A DNA stretch of 64,000 bases from Actinophytocola xinjiangensis (GCF_001921215.1 NZ_MSIF01000023.1:1-64000); one strand, 5' to 3'. Shown: positions 8,574-17,116, numbered from the stretch's first letter. Numbers and translations are program-made. The notes: generated by a model from the sequence alone, not told the origin.

Positions 8574-9149
8574 CTAGTCCCGTTTTGGTCGGGCGCGGAC
8601 GTGCATGCGTTCGCCCTGCTTGCCGAACAGGCTGAGGATCTCCGCCGGGGTGTCGTCGGCGGCGCCGAACCAGTGCGGCAGGCGGGTGTCGAACTCGGCG
8701 GCCTCGCCCGGGGCGAGCACGACGTCGTGGTCGGCGAGGATCAGCCGCAGCCGGCCGGAGAGCACGTAGAGCCACTCGTAGCCCTCGTGGGTGCGCGGCT
8801 CGGGCGCGGTCCGGCTCGGCGGGATGATCATCTTGTATGCCTGGGGCCCGCCGGGTTGCCTGGTCAGCGCGACGACCGTGCGGTCGCCGACCCGGCGCGG
8901 GTCCATCCGGACCCTCGGGTCGCCGACCTTGGGCGCGCCGACCAGTTCGTCGAGCGGGACCTGGTGGGCGGCCGAGATCGGCAGCAGCAGCTCCAGGCTG
9001 GGCCGGCGCTGGCCGGACTCCAGCCGGGAGAGGGTCGACTTGGAGATGCCGGTCGACGCGGCCAGTTCGGTGAGCGTGACGCCGCGTTCGGCGCGGATCC
9101 GGCGCAGCCGGCGGCCGACCTCGGCGAGGGTGTTCTCGATCTGGTCCAT
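8574..9149 (-). CDS. XRE-family transcriptional regulator with C-terminal cupin domain
   Basis: A 191-residue protein. Residues about 8-62 are a helix-turn-helix of the XRE type (GVTLTELAASTGISKSTLS, RLESGQRRPSLELL). Residues about 110-185 are a cupin barrel (HEGYEWLYVLSGRLRLIL, LAPGEAAEFDTRLPHWF), which in this family binds a small ligand. The ATG at 9149 begins the conserved MDQIENTL; an ATG 30 bases upstream is possible but adds sequence unlike the family. It is divergent from a flavin-dependent reductase 73 bases away, which it probably controls together with itself through the palindrome at 9162-9177. Confidence 0.9.
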   Translation of the reverse strand: MDQIENTLAEVGRRLRRIRAERGVTLTELAASTGISKSTLSRLESGQRRPSLELLLPISAAHQVPLDELVGAPKVGDPRVRMDPRRVGDRTVVALTRQPGGPQAYKMIIPPSRTAPEPRTHEGYEWLYVLSGRLRLILADHDVVLAPGEAAEFDTRLPHWFGAADDTPAEILSLFGKQGERMHVRARPKRD

Positions 9150-9161
9150 GTTCCCAGTATC

Positions 9162-9177
9162 GGCAACAAAGGTTGTC
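9162..9177. promoter_or_regulatory. Candidate operator of the XRE-cupin regulator
   Basis: GGCAAC (9162-9167) and GTTGTC (9172-9177) are imperfect inverted arms around AAAG, 13 bases upstream of the regulator ATG and 46 bases from the divergent reductase ATG. Position and symmetry fit autoregulation of a divergent pair. No binding data. Confidence 0.4.
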
Positions 9178-9222
9178 ATTGTCGAAACGGGTGGCGCAGG
9201 GTGTCGGTGGAGGTGATCGTCG

Positions 9223-10161
9223 ATGTACGACGTACTGATCGTGGGTGGCGGCCCCGCGGGCCTGTCCGCCGCCCTGATGCTCGGCCGGGCCAGGCGACGG
9301 GTGGCGGTGGTGGACGCCGGCCACCCGCGCAACGCCCCGGCCACCGCCATGCACGGCTACCTGTCCCGCGACGGCCTGCCCCCGGCCGACCTGCGCGCCA
9401 TCGGCCGCCGCGAGGTCGCCGGCTACGGCGTCGATCTGATCGACGACGAGGTCGTCGGCGTGATCGTCGGCGAGATCGTCGGCGAGATCGACGGCGAGAT
9501 CGACGCCGTGTCCGAGGGCTTCACCGTCGACCTGGGCGCCGGGCCGGCGCTGACCGCGCGCCGCCTGCTGGTCACCACCGGCCTGCGTGACGACCTGCCC
9601 GACATCCCCGGTCTGGCGCCGCTGTGGGGCACCGACGTGGTCGCCTGCCCGTACTGCCACGGCTACGAGGTCGCCGACCAGCCGCTGGGCGTGCTGGCCA
9701 GCGGGCCGCAGGGCGTGGACAAGGCTGTCCTGATCCAGGGCTGGTCGCGCGACACCGTCCTGTTCACCGACGGCTACCAGCCCGGCCCCGACGACCTGGC
9801 CCGCCTGGCCGGCAAGGGCATCGCCGTCGAGACCGCCACGGTGACCCGCGTGGTCGCCGCCGGCGGACGCCTGCGGGCCGTCGAACTGGCCGGTGGCCGG
9901 CTGGTCCCACGTACCGCGCTGTTCGCCGCCCCGACCTTCGTCCCGGTCGACGGCCTGCTGCGCGCCCTGGGCTGTGCGGTCACCGACCGTGGCTGGGTCG
10001 AGGTCGACTCCGTGGGCCGCACCTCGGTCCCCGGGGTCTGGGCCGCGGGCAACGTCGTCGACCCGATGGCCAACGTCATCTCCTCGGCCGGTGCCGCCGC
10101 GACCACCGCCGCGATGCTCAACACCGAACTGGCCCTGGGCGCCCTGCCGATCCCCGCCTAG
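9223..10161 (+). CDS. NAD(P)/FAD-dependent oxidoreductase, thioredoxin-reductase-like
   Basis: A 312-residue flavoprotein. The FAD-binding GxGxxG variant VGGGPAGLSA lies at residues 7-16, the redox motif CPYCHGYEV near 143-151, and the C-terminal FAD-contacting GVWAAGNVVDPM near 270. The family resembles bacterial thioredoxin reductases, but this CPYCHGYE subgroup lacks a known thioredoxin partner here, so its acceptor is undefined. ATG follows GGAGGTGA at good spacing. Residues about 78-93 are an expanded VGEI repeat encoded by 12-bp tandem units. The TAG stop overlaps the opposite-strand stop of the next gene inside CTAG (10158-10161). Confidence 0.9.
   Translation: MYDVLIVGGGPAGLSAALMLGRARRRVAVVDAGHPRNAPATAMHGYLSRDGLPPADLRAIGRREVAGYGVDLIDDEVVGVIVGEIVGEIDGEIDAVSEGFTVDLGAGPALTARRLLVTTGLRDDLPDIPGLAPLWGTDVVACPYCHGYEVADQPLGVLASGPQGVDKAVLIQGWSRDTVLFTDGYQPGPDDLARLAGKGIAVETATVTRVVAAGGRLRAVELAGGRLVPRTALFAAPTFVPVDGLLRALGCAVTDRGWVEVDSVGRTSVPGVWAAGNVVDPMANVISSAGAAATTAAMLNTELALGALPIPA
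9454..9501 (+). repeat. 12-bp tandem repeat inside the reductase gene
   Basis: Four units close to GTCGGCGAGATC (9454-9465, 9466-9477, 9478-9489, 9490-9501), the middle two identical. They encode VGVI-VGEI-VGEI-DGEI. A multiple of three keeps the frame, so unit number can vary without destroying the protein. Confidence 0.85.
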
Positions 10162-10367
10162 CGCGGGTCCATGCCCCCGGCACCGCCGCGACCCCGGGGC
10201 ACCGACTCGTCCGGGCCCTCGGTCGACGGCTCGTCGGCGAAGGTCGGGCGGCTGTGTTCCTGGGCGAAGTCGTCGTCCCCGGCCGACCGTCGCGGCGTGT
10301 CGGCGGGCAGGTCACCGGACCCGCCGCCGAGTCGCCGGCGGAGGCGGTCGAGCAGGTTCCTGATCAT
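10158..10367 (-). CDS. Small hydrophilic protein of unknown function
   Basis: A 69-residue protein: a basic, amphipathic start (MIRNLLDRLRRRLGGG) and then a long, probably disordered, Asp/Glu/Pro/Gly-rich tail. No known domain recognised. The gene is supported by GGAGAAGGAG placed just before the ATG and by tight packing: its stop shares the CTAG tetranucleotide with the convergent reductase gene. It could be transcribed with the upstream DUF5313 gene, 51 bases away on the same strand. Confidence 0.6.
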   Translation of the reverse strand: MIRNLLDRLRRRLGGGSGDLPADTPRRSAGDDDFAQEHSRPTFADEPSTEGPDESVPRGRGGAGGMDPR

Positions 10368-10418
10368 GTCTCCTTCTCCTGTTGTCGCTCTCCTGTTGTC
10401 GCTGCTCGGTGGTGCCGC

Positions 10419-10763
10419 CTAGTGCCGCGCGGCGCGGGTGGCCTTGCCCGTTCCGGCCGGGAAGCCGTGCTTGACCAGGCGGGCCTCGGTGAGTTCGTCG
10501 GCGCTGGTGATCGTGAAGTACAGGGTCGTGACCAGGGCGATCGCCAGCGCGCCGAGGATCAGGCCGGCCGGCAGCGGCGTCAGCAGCTCCAGCAGCACGA
10601 ACCCGGCGACCAGCCACGGCACGGTCTCGGCCAGGACCCGCACCACGAAGCGGACCACCCAGGTGCGGGAGGTCGTGTCGTGGAGCACCCAGTCCCGGTA
10701 CCGCTCGGGCAGCCGGCCGCCGAAGGCGTAGTGCACCCACTGGAAGGCGTTCGGTCGCTCCAT
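10419..10763 (-). CDS. DUF5313 family membrane protein
   Basis: A 114-residue protein beginning MERPNAFQWVHYAFGGRLP, then RYRDWVLHDTTSRTWVVR, the hallmark of the actinobacterial DUF5313 family. Two hydrophobic segments (about 50-70 and 74-92) suggest a hairpin in the membrane. Function is unknown; the family is common near stress genes in this order. ATG at 10763 is chosen because it begins the conserved region; ribosome-binding sequence is weak, and an ATG at 10793 is possible. It is divergent from the TPP enzyme gene. Confidence 0.8.
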   Translation of the reverse strand: MERPNAFQWVHYAFGGRLPERYRDWVLHDTTSRTWVVRFVVRVLAETVPWLVAGFVLLELLTPLPAGLILGALAIALVTTLYFTITSADELTEARLVKHGFPAGTGKATRAARH

Positions 10764-10842
10764 ACCGGTCGGGTACCCACGACCGGGCCGCATAGTCACG
10801 GCCCGCACCGGGTAGCCAGCCGGCTTGGACGGGAGGTTTCCG

Positions 10843-12630
10843 ATGGGTACCACGGTGGGCGACTACCTGCTGGAGCGGTTGCGGGACTGGGGTGTCGAGC
10901 AGGTGTTCGGCTACCCGGGCGACGGGATCAACGGCATCGTCGTCGCGTTCGGCGCGGCGGGGGACCGGCCCCGGTTCGTGCAGACGCGCCACGAGGAGAC
11001 GGCCGCGCTCGCGGCCGTGGGCTACGCCAAGTTCTCCGGCCGGGTGGGGGTGTGCGTGGCGACGTCCGGGCCGGGGGCGATCCACCTGCTCAACGGTCTC
11101 TACGACGCCAAGCTCGACCACGTCCCGGTGGTGGCGATCGTCGGCCAGACCGCGCGCAGCGCCATGGGCGGCGCCTACCAGCAGGAGGTCGACCTCCAGT
11201 CGCTGTTCAAGGACGTGGCCAGCGAGTACCTGGTCGAGGTGAACGTCGCCGAGCAGCTGCCCAACGCGCTGGACCGGGCGATGCGCACCGCGCAGGCGGC
11301 CCGCGCGCCGGCCGCGTTGATCATCCCGGCCGACGTGCAGGAGCAGGAGTACCAGCCGCCCCGGCACGAGTTCAAGCAGGTGCCCTCCAGCCCGCCGAGC
11401 CACCCGTCGACGGTGGCGGTGGCCGCCGAGGACGAGATCGGGCGGGCGGCCGAGGTGCTCAACGCCGGCAAGAAGGTCGCGATCCTCGTCGGCCAGGGCG
11501 CGCGCAACGCCGCCGACGAGGTGCGCCAGGTCGCCGAGCTGACCGGCGCCGGGGTGGCGAAGGCGTTGCTGGGCAAGGATGTTCTGCCCGACGACCTGCC
11601 CTACGTGACCGGCGCCATCGGTCTGCTCGGCACCCGCCCGAGCTGGGACCTGATGTCGGGTTGCGACACGCTGCTGATCGTCGGCTCGAACTTCCCGTAC
11701 TCGCAGTTCCTGCCGGAGTTCGGCTCGGCGCGCGGCGTGCAGATCGACGTCGACGGCCGGATGGTGGGAATGCGCTATCCCACCGAGGTGAACCTGGTCG
11801 GTGACGCCAAGAGCACGTTGACCAGGCTGGTCCCGCTGCTCGCCCGCAACGAGGACCGCTCGTGGCGCGACCGGGTCGAGGCGAACGTGGCCCGCTGGTG
11901 GGAGGTCCTGGACCGCCAGGCGATGGTCGAGGCCGACCCGGTCAACCCGATGCGGATCGTCGCCGAGCTGTCCCGGCGGGTACCCGACAACGCGGTGGTG
12001 ACCGCAGACTCCGGATCGGCGGCCAACTGGTACGCCCGCCACCTGCGGATGCGCGGCCGGATGCGCGGGTCGCTGTCGGGCACGCTGGCCACCATGGGCC
12101 CCGGCGTGCCCTACGCGGTCGGCGCGAAGTTCGCCGACCCGACGCGCCCGGTGATCGCCCTGGTCGGCGACGGCGCGATGCAGATGAACGGCCTCACCGA
12201 GCTGCTCACCATCCGCCACCACCAGCACCTGTGGGCCGACCGCCGGCTGGTGGTGTGCGTGCTGCACAACAACGACCTCAACCAGGTCACCTGGGAGCTG
12301 CGGGCGATGGGCGGCGCGCCGAAGTTCACGCCGTCGCAGGCCCTGCCGGACATGTCCTACGCGGACTACGCGCGGGCCATCGGCCTGGTCGGCATCACCG
12401 TCGACGACCCCGACGACCTCGGCCCGGCGTGGGACCGCGCGCTGGCCGCCGACGGCCCGGTCGTGCTGGACGTGCACTGCGACCCGAACATTCCGCCGAT
12501 CCCGCCGCACACCACCATGGACCAGCTGCGCGCCACCACCGAGGCGGTCCTGCGCGGCGACCCGGACGCCTGGGAGATGATCACCAAGGGCCTGCGTACC
12601 AAGGCGATCGAGCTGCTCGGCGGCCGCTAG
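10843..12630 (+). CDS. Thiamine-pyrophosphate-dependent enzyme, pyruvate oxidase / acetolactate synthase-like
   Basis: A 595-residue enzyme with the three-domain layout of the family: N-terminal Pyr domain (FGYPGDGINGIV; catalytic Glu in RHEETAAL), central domain (about 195-330), and C-terminal PP domain with the TPP-magnesium motif starting GDGAMQMN and ending HNN about 28 residues on. It resembles pyruvate dehydrogenase (quinone) and glyoxylate carboligase relatives; the true substrate cannot be assigned. GGGAGG lies 6 bases before ATG 10843, which decides the start over a TTG upstream. The next gene starts 11 bases after its stop, suggesting an operon. Confidence 0.92.
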   Translation: MGTTVGDYLLERLRDWGVEQVFGYPGDGINGIVVAFGAAGDRPRFVQTRHEETAALAAVGYAKFSGRVGVCVATSGPGAIHLLNGLYDAKLDHVPVVAIVGQTARSAMGGAYQQEVDLQSLFKDVASEYLVEVNVAEQLPNALDRAMRTAQAARAPAALIIPADVQEQEYQPPRHEFKQVPSSPPSHPSTVAVAAEDEIGRAAEVLNAGKKVAILVGQGARNAADEVRQVAELTGAGVAKALLGKDVLPDDLPYVTGAIGLLGTRPSWDLMSGCDTLLIVGSNFPYSQFLPEFGSARGVQIDVDGRMVGMRYPTEVNLVGDAKSTLTRLVPLLARNEDRSWRDRVEANVARWWEVLDRQAMVEADPVNPMRIVAELSRRVPDNAVVTADSGSAANWYARHLRMRGRMRGSLSGTLATMGPGVPYAVGAKFADPTRPVIALVGDGAMQMNGLTELLTIRHHQHLWADRRLVVCVLHNNDLNQVTWELRAMGGAPKFTPSQALPDMSYADYARAIGLVGITVDDPDDLGPAWDRALAADGPVVLDVHCDPNIPPIPPHTTMDQLRATTEAVLRGDPDAWEMITKGLRTKAIELLGGR

Positions 12631-12640
12631 GCTCGTCGGC

Positions 12641-13624
12641 GTGGCGGTACTGGTCGTCGGAGCGGGCATCGTCGGCGCGTCGGTGGCCTACCACGCGGCC
12701 AGGGCGGGTGCCGAGGTCACGCTGGTCGACGCCGGCCGCCCGGGGGCGGGCGTGACGGCCGACTCGTTCGCCTGGATCGCCGCGTCCCGGGTGCGGTCGG
12801 GCCCGGCCTCGGCCGTGCGCGCCGCCGCGACCGTCGAGTACCGCCGCGTCGAGGCCGAGCTGCCAGGACTGCCTGTGGCCTGGTCCGGCGCCCTGAGCTG
12901 GCGTCCCGGCGCCGCCCCGGAACCGGGCCCCGGCCAGCACATCGTGGACGCGCTGACCCTGGAGCCGAACCTGCGCCGGTCCCCGGACTGGGCGCTGTGG
13001 ACCCCCGGCGAGGGCGCGGTCGACCCGGTGGGTGTGACCGAGCGGCTGGTCGCCGGCGCGCGCGAGCACGGCGCCCGCGTCCACCTGGACACCGGGGTCA
13101 CGGCCGTGCGCCGGGACGCGGCCGGTCGGGCCGCCGGGGTCGAGACCCCCTCGGGTCCGCTGGCCGCCACGACCGTGGTCCTGGCGGCCGGGGTCGCGAC
13201 GGCCGCGCTGGGCGCGTCGGTGGGGGTGCCGGTGCCGGTCGAGCCGTCGCCGTGCCCGCTGTTCGGCCTGCGGGCGCCGGCCGGGCTGGTCCGCACGGTG
13301 GTCAACACCGAGGACTTCGACCTGCGCCAGGTCGCCGGTGACCGGCTGATCGCCGCCGCCGACTCGGCGCGGCGCACCGTCGACGCCGTCCGCGCCACGT
13401 TCCGGGGTGAGGTCGACCTGCTCGACACCCGGATCGGCGTGCGCCCGATGCCGGCCGACGGCGAACCGATCGTCGGACCGGTCGCCGAGGTCCCCGGCCT
13501 GTACGTGGCGGTGATGCACGCGGCGGTCACGCTGGCCCCGGCGATGGGCCGGCTGATCGCCCGGGAGGTGGTCGACGGCGTGGCGCAGCCCGCCCTGGCC
13601 GGCTGCCGCCCCGACCGTTTCTAG
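12641..13624 (+). CDS. FAD-dependent oxidoreductase, D-amino-acid oxidase (DAO) family
   Basis: A 327-residue flavoenzyme. The dinucleotide-binding VVGAGIVGASVAYHAA is at residues 4-19, followed by DAGRPGAGVTADSFAW, typical of DAO proteins where FAD is bound near a small-residue loop. The C-terminus retains RPMPADGEPIVGP and a final MHAAVTLAPAMG FAD contact. Substrate could be an amino acid, sarcosine-like amine or other secondary amine. GTG start 11 bases after the TPP enzyme gene. Stop overlaps that of the convergent STAS gene in CTAG (13621-13624). Confidence 0.88.
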   Translation: MAVLVVGAGIVGASVAYHAARAGAEVTLVDAGRPGAGVTADSFAWIAASRVRSGPASAVRAAATVEYRRVEAELPGLPVAWSGALSWRPGAAPEPGPGQHIVDALTLEPNLRRSPDWALWTPGEGAVDPVGVTERLVAGAREHGARVHLDTGVTAVRRDAAGRAAGVETPSGPLAATTVVLAAGVATAALGASVGVPVPVEPSPCPLFGLRAPAGLVRTVVNTEDFDLRQVAGDRLIAAADSARRTVDAVRATFRGEVDLLDTRIGVRPMPADGEPIVGPVAEVPGLYVAVMHAAVTLAPAMGRLIAREVVDGVAQPALAGCRPDRF

Positions 13625-14040
13625 ACCCGGGCGCCGGCGACCGCCCGCAGCGCCCCGGGCACCGAGTGGTACGTCGGCAGTCGCTGGCGCAGGCCAAGCA
13701 GGTCGAGCGGGCGGATGACCGGGCGGGTGTTGGCGACCAGGGCCCAGACGAGGTGTTCGCGGCGGGCGCGGGTCTCGGTGTCGGTGAGCACGGTGAGACC
13801 GGAGGCGGCCAGGAAGTCGACCCGGCCCAGGTCCAGGACCAGGCCCCGGTCGTCGTCGAGGTTGTCCTCCAGACACAGGCGCAGGGCGGGCGCGGTGAGC
13901 AGGTCGACCGGGCCGACGACGTGCACCACGACCGGTTGGCCCGGCCGCCGTTCGACGTCGATCTCGAAGAACCGCGGGTGGCGCGACCCGGGGTCGCGCG
14001 GCGGGGGAACGTGGGCGTCACGCAGTGAGCTGTCGTGCAT
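13621..14040 (-). CDS. STAS-domain protein, anti-sigma-factor antagonist-like
   Basis: A 139-residue protein. Residues about 25-125 form a STAS domain: VVVHVVGPVDLLTAPALR, then LVLDLGRVDFLAASGLTVL. In classical antagonists a Ser in the DxSG motif is phosphorylated by an anti-sigma kinase; here the motif is DFLAASGL, with Ser present. The N-terminal 23 residues are a polar extension. No kinase or sigma-B gene is adjacent, so the partner is encoded elsewhere. A similar STAS gene lies at 17183-17617. Confidence 0.87.
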   Translation of the reverse strand: MHDSSLRDAHVPPPRDPGSRHPRFFEIDVERRPGQPVVVHVVGPVDLLTAPALRLCLEDNLDDDRGLVLDLGRVDFLAASGLTVLTDTETRARREHLVWALVANTRPVIRPLDLLGLRQRLPTYHSVPGALRAVAGARV

Positions 14041-14188
14041 CGCGAACGCCTCTTCTCGTTGGTGACGAGCAGCGATAGACGCACTCTGCTGGGGTGCGGC
14101 CGGCAGCGGCCGCGCTGCGCTCCACGGTAGGCGCCCGGTGTGGACAACTCAAGTCCGCCAGCCGATCGAGCGACTCCACTCAGGACTG

Positions 14189-15040
14189 TCAGCTGGGTTC
14201 GCGGACGACGTCGGTGGCCGGCCGGTCACCGCGCAGGCCACCGAAACGCGGGTGGCGCAGCCGTCCCTGCGTGGTCCACTCGCTGAATCCGACCTGGATC
14301 ACCAGTTCCGGTCGCACCCAGTGCGCGGTCGGTTCGCGGGTCTCGTCGGCGAAGGGGCTCTCGGCCTGGGCCATCAGGTCCAGCCGCGCCCGCAGGGTAC
14401 GCAGCGTGGCGTGGTCGTAGCCGGTGCCGACCTTGCCGGCGTAGCGCAGCCGGCCGTGCTCGTGGTAGCCGACCAGCAACGCACCGAAACCGGCCCGCGA
14501 TCCCTGCGGGTCGGTGAACCCGCCGACCACGAACTCCTGGCCACGCACGCACTTGAACTTCAGCCAGTGTTCGGACCGGCCGCCGAGGTAGGGGGAGTCG
14601 GCGCGTTTGGCGATCAGTCCCTCCCAGCCCTGGGCGCGCGCGTACTGGTAGTACGCCTCACCGTCGCGTGCCCGGTGCTCGCAGTAGCGCAGCGGGTCGT
14701 GGAAACGAAAAGCGTTGCGTAGCAACGCTTTGCGCCGGATCAGTGGCTGGCTCCTGAGGTCCTCGCCGTCGAGGGCGAGCAGGTCGAACAGGTAGTAGTG
14801 CACCCGCCTCGGGGTGTCGGTGACCGTCACGATCTCACCGTCGGCGACGAACCGGGGGCCGCCGAACTCGCTGAGGGCGTCGACCAGCTCCGGGAACTCC
14901 AGGTCGATGGACCGCTGCTTGCGGTTCCACAGCCTCGGCCGCCAACCGTCTCTTGTGGACAACGTGCGGAGGCCGTCCAGCTCGCGCTCGAAGATCCAGT
15001 CGTCGTCGGTGAAACGGCGGTCGGTCACTGTCGCGAGCAT
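14189..15040 (-). CDS. ATP-dependent DNA ligase family protein, catalytic lysine replaced
   Basis: A 283-residue protein of the LigC/LigD ligase family, adenylation plus OB domain. Recognisable are RFVADGEIV (motif III region), YYLFDLLALDG, EGLIAKRADSPYLGGRS (motif IV) and WLKFKC (motif V). Motif I, normally KxDGxR with the lysine that carries AMP, reads here ERELDGLR: the expected lysine is glutamate (GAG for AAG/AAA). As read, the protein should not self-adenylate, so it may be dead, act only as a binding protein, or reflect a sequence error. ATG 15040 begins MLATVTD, the usual family start region; a few residues more are possible. An internal hairpin with T-run lies at 14709-14731. Confidence 0.85.
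   Translation of the reverse strand: MLATVTDRRFTDDDWIFERELDGLRTLSTRDGWRPRLWNRKQRSIDLEFPELVDALSEFGGPRFVADGEIVTVTDTPRRVHYYLFDLLALDGEDLRSQPLIRRKALLRNAFRFHDPLRYCEHRARDGEAYYQYARAQGWEGLIAKRADSPYLGGRSEHWLKFKCVRGQEFVVGGFTDPQGSRAGFGALLVGYHEHGRLRYAGKVGTGYDHATLRTLRARLDLMAQAESPFADETREPTAHWVRPELVIQVGFSEWTTQGRLRHPRFGGLRGDRPATDVVREPS
14709..14731 (-). terminator. Terminator-like hairpin inside the ligase gene
   Basis: On the minus (coding) strand AAAGCGTTGC and GCAACGCTTT form a perfect 10-bp stem around a 3-base loop, followed by a T-rich stretch (CTTTTCGTTT). This is the shape of an intrinsic terminator, yet it is inside the coding sequence (encoding KALLRNAF). It may attenuate the message or be chance. 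Confidence 0.5.
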
Positions 15041-15140
15041 GAGACTCGGAAAGTCAGCGAAGCGCACATCCGTGTCAACGAGCGCGTCCGGTCCCGGGTT
15101 ACGGGGACGCCCGATGATAGTTGCTCGTGCACACACCGGC

Positions 15141-16487
15141 TCAGGCCGGGTCGGCCGAACTGATCCCCGGAATTCCGCCACCACGGAAGGTGTCGACGAA
15201 AAGCCGGTGGTCGTGGCGGGTCTGCTCGGCGTAGGCCATCCCGAACTCGGTCACCGCGCCGACGAACGCGTCCTCGTCGTCGATCACCGCGGCGATCGCC
15301 TCCTCCACCTGGAAGTCCACAAGGGACTGTTCGGAGTCGGAGTCGGAGACACAGTGCATCTTCGCGGTGGCCCGCCCCAGGTAGGACAGCACCGGTGCCA
15401 TCTCGGCCGGCTCGGTCAGCTCCGACCAGTCCAGATCGGCGGTGTAGGGGGACAGCTCGCTGACCACGAAACCGACCCCGCCCAGCTCGGTGTGCCCCAG
15501 CCACGGGTCGGCGTGGGCCTGCAACGCCCGCTGGGACACCGCCGTGCGGTGACCCTCGTGCGCGAAGTACTCCCGGATACGGGCCTCGTCGACGATCCGG
15601 CTCGGCGCGGCCACGTTGCCCTGCTTCATCGACAACAGCACGTCGTTCTCCAGCGCCTGGGTGCGGCCCTCGACCAGCACGCTGTAGGCCGGCAGGCCGG
15701 CCGAGCCGATGCCGAACCCGGACCGGCCGACGATGTCCTTGACGTAGTAGGTGCTCGCGCCGAACCGCTTGGCCTGCGGAATCGTGTCCAAATAGGACTC
15801 GAAGGCGGCCTGGGCGGCCGCACGCTCGGCCTCGTCCAGCTCCCGCACCCCGACACCCCTGGTGAACCGGCGTTCGTAGTCGAGGACCGTGGTCATCGTG
15901 TCCAGCAGCTCGATCCGGTTGCGCAGCCGCGCGCGCAGCAGCACGTCGTGGACGATGCCGTCGGTCGAGCCGAGGTGCAGGCGGACCTTCTCGTCGCCGG
16001 GGTTCTCGGCGAAGGCCCGCACCTGGCTGACGTAGGTCCGCAGGAAGGTGCCGATCAGTGCGGCGATGTCCCGGTCGGAGATCGCCTTGCTCCACGCCAT
16101 CAGCGCGACACTCGCGGCCAGCCGCTTGAGGTCCCAGGTGAACGACCCCAGGTAGGCCTCGTCGAAGTCGTTGACGTCGAAGACCAGGGTGCCCGAGGAG
16201 TCCATGTAGGTGCCGAAGTTCTCGGCGTGCAGGTCGCCCTGGATCCACACCCGGCTGGTCCGCTCGTCGGCCCACGGGTCGTCGTCGTGGACCATGTCGG
16301 CGTAGAACAGGCAGGCGGTGCCCCGGTAGAACGCGAACGGCGCGGCGGCCATCTTGCGGAACTTGCGCCGGAAGGCGACCGGGTCGGCGCGCATGAGCTC
16401 GTCGAAGGCGTCCACCAGCACCTCGACGATCTCCTTCGCGCGCGCCCGCTCGCCGCGTTCCCGGATCCGTTCGACCGCCGACGCCAT
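15141..16487 (-). CDS. DUF2252 family protein
   Basis: A 448-residue protein of the DUF2252 family, which has a protein-kinase-like or aminoglycoside-phosphotransferase-like fold. Visible hallmarks are FYRGTACLFYADM, then WIQGDLHAENFGTY with the HxxN catalytic-loop pattern, and FDVNDFDEAYLGSFTWDLKR with the metal-binding Asp. Length is normal. The biochemical substrate is not established for the family. ATG follows GGAGGAC. It lies upstream of the ligase gene on the same strand, 100 bases away. Confidence 0.9.
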   Translation of the reverse strand: MASAVERIRERGERARAKEIVEVLVDAFDELMRADPVAFRRKFRKMAAAPFAFYRGTACLFYADMVHDDDPWADERTSRVWIQGDLHAENFGTYMDSSGTLVFDVNDFDEAYLGSFTWDLKRLAASVALMAWSKAISDRDIAALIGTFLRTYVSQVRAFAENPGDEKVRLHLGSTDGIVHDVLLRARLRNRIELLDTMTTVLDYERRFTRGVGVRELDEAERAAAQAAFESYLDTIPQAKRFGASTYYVKDIVGRSGFGIGSAGLPAYSVLVEGRTQALENDVLLSMKQGNVAAPSRIVDEARIREYFAHEGHRTAVSQRALQAHADPWLGHTELGGVGFVVSELSPYTADLDWSELTEPAEMAPVLSYLGRATAKMHCVSDSDSEQSLVDFQVEEAIAAVIDDEDAFVGAVTEFGMAYAEQTRHDHRLFVDTFRGGGIPGISSADPA

Positions 16488-16543
16488 GTGTCCTCCAGTT
16501 CGGGTGGGCCAGGAGGATTCTCGCGCGCCGACCAGCCTGCCCG

Positions 16544-17116
16544 TCAAGGTGCCGGCGCTCGCGAGCGGGCGGCGGCGACCAGGTTCCCGGCGGCGACCAC
16601 GACCAGCACCCCCAGGCAGAACCACAGGCCGATCCGGCTGCCGATCGCGTCCCCGAGGTAGTCCTCGCTCAGCACGCCGGCCAGGTTGGACCCGGTCGAC
16701 TGGCTGATGACCTCGGCGTTGTCGGTGATGCTCGACGCCAGGTTCGACTCGGCGAACAGCTGGGTCAGCGCCAGCAGCAGCGCGGCCAGCGCGGCGGCGG
16801 CGCCGGCGGCCAGCAGCCGGGTCCTCGGCCGCCTGACCAGGGCGCTCGCCGCCCCGGCGATCAGGGCGAGCAGCACGAACACCGCCGGCACGACCACGCC
16901 GGTGGTCGGCATCTCGGCCTGGTCGGAGGCGACCATGTCGGCGATCGGGCTGGTGGTCTCGAAGGTCGGGTCGCCGTTGGTGATCAGGTCGAACCCGGTG
17001 TACTCGGCCTCCATCGATCCGAGTTCCCCGGTCGAGCAGGACACGCCGACGAACGGCAGCAGGAAGAGCAGGACGACCAGGGTGAAGCCGGCCGGGCTCA
17101 GCAGTCTGGACAGCAC
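16544..17116 (-). CDS. Membrane protein of unknown function
   Basis: A 190-residue protein with a hydrophobic N-terminus (about 8-27) ending GVSCSTG, an external polar stretch of about 45 residues, and three further hydrophobic helices (about 74-92, 101-120, 163-182). No known domain recognised; layout resembles small actinomycete integral membrane proteins. GTG start. It may be cotranscribed with the DUF2252 gene, 56 bases downstream. Confidence 0.65.
   Translation of the reverse strand: MLSRLLSPAGFTLVVLLFLLPFVGVSCSTGELGSMEAEYTGFDLITNGDPTFETTSPIADMVASDQAEMPTTGVVVPAVFVLLALIAGAASALVRRPRTRLLAAGAAAALAALLLALTQLFAESNLASSITDNAEVISQSTGSNLAGVLSEDYLGDAIGSRIGLWFCLGVLVVVAAGNLVAAARSRAPAP

Noticed and set aside
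10312-12669. 785-residue antisense frame opposite the TPP enzyme
   Set aside because: His/Arg/Val-rich with no recognisable domain; the plus-strand enzyme is well supported with a ribosome site.
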